A DNA stretch of 64,000 nucleotides from the NCBI RefSeq assembly GCF_030272615.1, contig NC_081415.1:601113644-601177643 (forward strand), given 5' to 3'. Of the stretch, positions 58,663-64,000 are shown piece after piece. The notes below the pieces were generated by a model. That model did no database searches. It was not told the origin of the DNA and saw only the letters and a list, made by a program, of their open reading frames with translations. This stretch comes from Cryptomeria japonica (lineage: Eukaryota; Streptophyta; Pinopsida; Cupressales; Cupressaceae). Each line of letters starts with the position of its first letter. The first letter of the stretch is position 1. A program made the translations under genes and the position numbers.

Positions 58663-60330
58663 TCAAGTTATCAACCATAATAGTATGATTTTGTAATATG
58701 AATGATGAGATACAGTAATAAGATTAATAAATACCAATCTCTTACAATTTCCATTCATCCTCAACAAATTCAGAGCTTTCTTGATTCTTGTCCGTGTTTT
58801 CTTCACTCTGAGTCTGCATACCTCCGCTGAACTGCATCTCAATGCTACCAGTAGGTCCTGTACATGAGTCAATAGTCCCACTGGCACTTTGGTTTTAAGT
58901 GTTTCCCAAACCTCTTCTTTCACATTTGGACCTCTAGATTTTTAGTGCCCTATTGTAAGTAAAAGTGTGGACATCATACCTATATGTATAGAGCCTCAAG
59001 CAATTTTCCAAATTTTTGTCTAGTTTGTTTCTTAGCTTTGATTTTAGGAACCCCAGAGCACTTAAAACTCTCTCATCTTCCACCGAACCCAATATCATGG
59101 TAAGACATAAATTAGAAAGCTTGAAATATTCTAGTATTGAATCATGCAACACTTCATTATCACCTAGATTTTCCAAAGCCTTGTTACTGATCCCTCTTCT
59201 TGGGGGTTCTCCATCCTATCATATTGTTCCCTCATGGTGTATGAAAAATGAGATTATTGCTCTCTAAGATGAGTTTCATCTAATATTCCATTTATAGTTA
59301 CTCCATTCAATTATCTGGATATGCAAAATTGTTTTATCAAAGTCAGTAGCTTACTTCAAAAATTAGCTGCATTGTTGAGGCTTCAGTATTGAGGAAACAC
59401 AATAGACATGGCTTTGAGTAGTTTGTTAGGAGGGAATATGCTTCTAATCTATGAGGATAGATCATAGGCAATTTTCTTCACAAAAGTAATGATAGACTCA
59501 ACAGTCTTGTTGGAATCTTCCCATGTAACTCTTGCTGGTTTCTTCCTGGGGCGCTTTCATGGTTCCTCAGGGTTGATCATGGCATAGAAGCGCATTGGTT
59601 TCTCAGCTCCCCATACATTGACACATACCTCCCTGTTTGCACCGATTTGTAAAAATTTATCAGGATTGTTCAAATCTATGAGTGTCCGCCACTTAAGAAA
59701 TTTTTCATTAGATAGTGTTGGTTGATTTTGATAGAGATTATTGAGGGCCATGCATGTCAACTTATGCTATGTAGCATATTTTGCAATATACATAGCTCTT
59801 TGTTGGGAAACCTTCATAATATTCCTCATTTCCTCTAGCATGGGCAAAAGAGCTGCTAAAGTTAAGAGTGTCTCTATATTACTTAACCTCTAAAGAAGGT
59901 CAGGAAATTTTGGTTGCTCTAATTTGTCGCGAGTTGTGTGAAATAGTCCAATCAAGGATGGATATTTAGAAGAAACTCGATTCATTGGACTATCCAAAGA
60001 CATCCATCTGGTATCATTATCCTTGAGAAGCTTGTTCTCATCAGTTATTCCATCAGCAAAGTGTTGAAATTCCATAAATCGCTTGGGACTTCGATAGAAG
60101 TATGAGTAGATCTCTCTAATTAAAATTTCAATTTTTTTTTGCTTGAGCATACTTGCTCACAATTCCAAAAGCTAGATTCATTCTATGAGCCATGCAGTGA
60201 ATGACAGAAATGTAGGGTGCAAAATAAGTTTCCATATTTGTACAAAGACCGTTCAAACATATATTTGGGGTCTCTTGACTGACCACTTGGCACTGATGGG
60301 TCACCACTGAATAAGAATAAACTCAACAGT
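58663..60330 (-). pseudogene. hAT-type transposase remnant
   Basis: Minus-strand fragments in order: SVIHCMAHRMNLAFG (about 60160-60205), the conserved hAT histidine/cysteine stretch; KDNDTRWMSLDSPMNRV (about 60000-60040), the TRW motif; ALNNLYQNQPTLSNEKFLKW (59760-59557); and a C-terminal dimerisation-like region, SVEDERVLSALGFLKSKLRN (about 59080), where family members usually have ERxFSxxxxIKTxLRN. Frameshifts and stops separate them. The N-terminal zinc finger and terminal inverted repeats were not found. The arrangement resembles the hAT branch with ZMYM/DUF4371-like proteins. Confidence 0.72.
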
Positions 60331-61187
60331 GCAAACAGATATAGATTAATTTAGAATAATATTATAACACTTCAAAAATATGATCGCTCACCTTTAGGTC
60401 ACTAGAAGTCACCAATGCAGTCAACAACAATAATTTTCCTTGGTCTAAAACTTTTCTATTGATCCGAATTCAGAGCCTAGAACCCACCAGATTGTGTAGA
60501 GATAGATATGATCTTTGAATGTATTTATACCAATCCTTATATGGAGAATTCTGTAGGAATTTAATATGGTATACCAAAATTTAGCATATCCCGCTTAACT
60601 ATAACACAACTTATGCAATTTTTGAGGTGATTATGGGTTGTCCAAATAATTGGCAAATACAATAGAGTTGGCAAAAATTGGGGTGAATGGAGACACACAT
60701 TGGTAAAATGTCAGGCAAATTGGGTCCTCCTGGCCAAAAAATATTCATATGCCTATAGGCAAATTATGGTCGTCTATTAAGGCAACCTCAGAGAGTGTAG
60801 GCAAAAAAATTAAATTTACCGTGTGTCCACCGTATATTGTATTGGCAAAATACTCACATAGAAACAATTAATTACATAAAACATATTGAGATTAGGCCAT
60901 GAATTTGATGGAAATTGATAATGTTCTGGCGACATGGCCATTCCGAGTCGGTACAATATATTCGCCATTTCCCACGTTGTTGATGTGAAAAATTTGTCAT
61001 TGGTGAATATTCACCACTAAAGTAATCTTTGATAGAGTGGTGTAAAAATTCTCACCTTTATTGGATGGTGGTGTGTATTGATGTTCAAACTCTTATCTTG
61101 CTATTAAACTTGTGCTTTTTGGACATCAAACACCCGTGAGTGCCTATTCTTGCCATTTATGCTTCGATCTCGATATTTTGATATGAC
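60331..61187. other. AT-rich stretch without a gene
   Basis: No gene supported. GGCAAA/GGCAAAAT words recur between 60650 and 60860 (six or more copies), a low-complexity feature. Confidence 0.4.
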
Positions 61188-62263
61188 TGTAGACACTTAA
61201 AATTGACCTGTCATTAGCATTGCTAATTATTCCTCTATATTAATTAAGTAATTTTAAATTATTTAATTTATCTAATTTTTTTCTTCTAAATTAATATTCA
61301 CCATTTTTCATCATAAACTAATTATTCAATTTATATTTTAATCATTTGATCAATTAACCATTTCCCTTTAAAATTAATTAAATAATTTTATTTAATTAAT
61401 TATAATTATTTACCTTAATTAAATGATTTTAATTATTTAATTAATTTTAATTTCTATTTTCTCATAATTAAATAATTTCTTTAAATTATTTAATAATATA
61501 ATTATGTGAAATTTATTGAATTTAAATTCCCCCCACTTTGAATAATTCAAATTTCTTAAAAATTTTGATTCCATTTAATTTCTCAATAATTTGCATGTCA
61601 AAATGCCAAATGCAAATCAAATGACATCATATGATAATTTCCTATAGTACATGCTAAAAATCTAACTGCCATTGACGTCCAACCAACTCTCAATCAACTT
61701 TTTCTTGCTAATCAATTAACTAATCAATCACCTTTCCTGATTGACCCATCTATTAAGTTAACTATTCAATCAATTATATCATCTGATCAAACAATGCTTT
61801 CAACTCCCAATCAGACCCATTATCTCTTCAATCAAATCAATTGATCTATCAATCAGATTCAATTAGCATGAGTGATTCTCTCTCACTAACTTGTTAGATG
61901 AAATCTTGATTGTTGATTGATTCAGTTCTCAAATTGATCTTAATGTCCATTTAATTTCTCCAAAATCTATAAATTCAATATCAATTCCCCTTTTTCAACA
62001 ACCATGATCTTTGAATTCTTGCATCCATATCTGTTAGGTTTCACAACATGACTTTGAGAGCCACTATACCGTAGGAAGCAAAAGAATAATGGAAGTGACA
62101 TGCATAGATGCAACAGGGAGTTTTTAATTGATTTATTTGCTATCTTGTTGTTTTGATCACACACTTTCATTGGTATTGTGATGGAATTTTGTTAATTATG
62201 TAGGGCTCAGTGGTTTCCCTATAATCTAATTAGAATAATTATTTAATGAATTTTCCCTGTATA
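61188..62263 (+). repeat. LTR of element K, Gypsy-like (about 1.08 kb)
   Basis: It begins TGTAGACACTTAAAATTGACC, close to the LTR start of G. The next 300 bases are made of TTAATTAAATT-like words, also as in G. The end is taken just before GGTGAACCCGACGTGAAG at 62270. The last bases (CCCTGTATA) are approximate. The partner LTR lies outside the window. Confidence 0.6.
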
Positions 62264-62267
62264 TAAA

Positions 62268-62287
62268 ACGGTGAACCCGACGTGAAG
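62268..62287 (+). other. Primer binding site of element K
   Basis: ACGGTGAACCCGACGTGAAG matches the site of F (TGGTGAACCCGATGTGAA) with two changes. It marks the LTR end and the strand. Confidence 0.65.
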
Positions 62288-62344
62288 CAAAACTTATGAT
62301 TTATTTCATAATTTTCTATGTTGTAGGTTATAGGTACAAAATTT

Positions 62345-62470
62345 TGCATTTGTCTCTAGGTTGACACATTTGTTGAAAGCAATACTGCATTTGTTCAGAC
62401 CGTGTTTTTCATTCGTCAACATAGTATTACACATTTGTCTTACGAGCTTTCCACATTCATCGCAAAAATT
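62345..62470 (+). repeat. Proximal cluster of the CATTTGT word in the leader of K
   Basis: About six copies in 125 bases: GCATTTGTCTC, CACATTTGTTG, GCATTTGTTC, CATTCGTC, CACATTTGTC and CACATTCATC. Intervening bases are unrelated. It starts about 60 bases after the primer site, as in G. Confidence 0.6.
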
Positions 62471-62619
62471 GTCATGCCAATAAGGGAAAACGAAAAAGGT
62501 ATAAACATGGTCATTGTGTATTTTAATTTACCTTTTTGATTTTTCTTTTAGAATTCAACTTTTGGCTAAAAAACAAATCAATAGAATAGCTAGAAGTTAT
62601 AATTGGGAATGAATTCAAT

Positions 62620-62721
62620 ATGATGCCTCGTAAGATAAAGGCAAAGCTTTTGAGTCACTATCAAAGAGCAGAACAAAGGAGGTTTAACAAGAAATTCCAG
62701 AGGATTTTACAAGCATATTGA
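62620..62721 (+). CDS. Small basic open frame in the leader of K (33 residues)
   Basis: It starts MMPRKIKAKLLSHYQ and is rich in Lys, Arg and Gln. The same frame continues after a TGA with LLNEPEEYMELTKYEI to a TAG at about 62788. It could be a small leader peptide or the decayed start of gag. No family is recognised. Confidence 0.25.
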   Translation: MMPRKIKAKLLSHYQRAEQRRFNKKFQRILQAY

Positions 62722-62919
62722 TTACTCAATGAGCCTGAAGAATACATGGAGCTTACAAAATATGAAATTTGCATCGTGACTTACACCTAGAAATATAACA
62801 TGCACCCAAAAATGATTTTGATGTTTTAATTTCTGATTCTATTTTCTTGAAAATTCAAAGTTTTTATTTTGTAGATCCTTCTATCGGACAATTTTAATTT
62901 TCATTTTCACATTTCTCAA

Positions 62920-63045
62920 GTAATTGTTTCACATTTGTTAGTATTGCATTTCTCATATGTTTGTCAGGCACTTCACATTTGTCATCTTTGCATTTCACAT
63001 TTGTCATCTTTACATTTCACATTCTATTTACTATTTTGCATTCAA
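62920..63045 (+). repeat. Distal cluster of the CATTTGT word in the leader of K
   Basis: Seven or so copies: CACATTTCTC, CACATTTGTTAG, GCATTTCTC, ATGTTTGTC, CACATTTGTCATC (twice) and CATTTCACATT. It uses the same word as the proximal cluster, about 450 bases downstream of it. Confidence 0.6.
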
Positions 63046-64000
63046 TTGTCAAATATAATTTCTTTTTTAGTTTTTGAATTTATATTTTGTTTTTCTCCTG
63101 TTACTAATGTCATATTTTCAATATGTGGAGAATGAAATCCCGAGGATAAAACCACACGATTGATCGAAGATAGAAAATTGGCAAAACTACTAATTCAGTA
63201 TTTTGTAGGGGTAGTATAGGAGAGTGTCTTCTTTTTTCTACATTAGATCACACTTTGTTTGGTGCAAAAAATTTACAACATGTTTGATGTATTTGGGGAA
63301 CTTTCCTATTCTATTTAATTCCATTAGAAGGCTTGCCTACTGAAGCATTATGCAGGTGAGAGGAAATGACCTAAGCGATACTTTATTCTGGTCCGCTATA
63401 TAAAAATATTTGTGATGAAAGTCATAGCCCAACTAGTATTAGCTTCTACCATTCTTGTCAATTGGAAAGGGGTTTCATATCCTAAGTACGATTGGCTTGG
63501 CACATGTAGGGTGTTGATGACCCAAGATTCTAACTAGAAACCATTATTTTTAGAGGCCAATAACCCAATATTTGGTGGTTCAGGGAGTGCAGATTGTACA
63601 CCATATATACCTCTCATGTACCCTTCAAAATGAGATAAATCCATTGATTACAAGATCTCTAGATTTTAATGGTAAGAGAAAAGGTGTGCTAGTGCTGTGG
63701 AGGGGAGCGAGTGCCACCTGATCTCTAGCTGTCCGTTCTGTTTGAGGTATTTTGTTGCAGGGGCTCCATTGGATGATTTCCTTTGTATCCTAAGTAGGCC
63801 ACATGCTTGTCTTCTGAATGTCTGCAAAATCTTTGATGTGTTAAACCAGTAGAGTTAGTCCTTATTTGGGCCGATTTAGGCCCTTTGACGTGTAACTCTG
63901 ATTTTTAGAGTAACAAAAATCTAAGGCTAGTATTACTTGTATTATTTTATGATTGTCTAATTATCACAATTTGACCAAAAGTCCCTGAAACACATCACAC
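63046..64000. other. Downstream part of element K or unassigned sequence
   Basis: No open frame or family match that I can support. Both strands are broken by stops. If K continues here, this is still its leader. Confidence 0.35.

Overview
This window looks like plant nuclear DNA from a large, repeat-rich genome. It is AT-rich and full of LTR retrotransposons with long (1.1-1.7 kb) LTRs, and I found no intact host gene, rRNA, tRNA or CRISPR. A conifer-like gymnosperm is my best guess from the element style; that is inference. Nearly everything is explained by nested elements, which I label A to K.

Left part (1-13400): element A lies on the minus strand. It has a Copia-type 5' LTR (12146-13400), a coiled-coil/zinc-knuckle gag-like gene and a second large gene (ORF2) that runs off the window edge, with no pol seen between gag and ORF2. 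Its gag is split by B, a full-length Ty1/Copia element on the plus strand (2693-11147, perfect ATAGG duplication). B's 3' LTR is in turn split by C, a solo LTR (9735-10888, ACTGA duplication).

Middle (13401-45179): a possible retroposed 3' end, a diverged tandem repeat (13943-15000), and the 5' end of a Gypsy-like element G on the minus strand (LTR 18409-19841, leader with two clusters of a short GCGCTA-like word). Then comes the large minus-strand Copia element D (3' LTR fragments at 19842-20593 and 28410-29036, 5' LTR 43472-45179). D is interrupted twice: by F, a Gypsy element carrying gag and protease but no reverse transcriptase (20594-28409, perfect CAAAG duplication), and by E, a concatenated Copia array (30422-40356) with three truncated LTRs and two truncated interiors.

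Right part (45180-64000): remains of another ORF2-type gene (H) are interrupted by a 2.4 kb non-coding LTR element (47022-49430) and by J (51332-58032). J is a complete pol-less element with LTRs, PBS, PPT, four zinc knuckles and ORF2. Then follow a decayed hAT transposase (58663-60330, minus) and the start of another Gypsy-like element K (LTR from 61188, PBS near 62268), whose leader has two clusters of a CATTTGT word.

The most interesting signal is the ORF2 family. It occurs in A, J and (more remotely) H, paired with a multi-knuckle gag and Copia-type LTRs but no pol. This fits non-autonomous retroelements that keep their own capsid-like gene plus an uncharacterised second protein and borrow Copia enzymes. 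Second are the motif-clustered leaders of G and K and a thrice-repeated candidate RNA hairpin in F.
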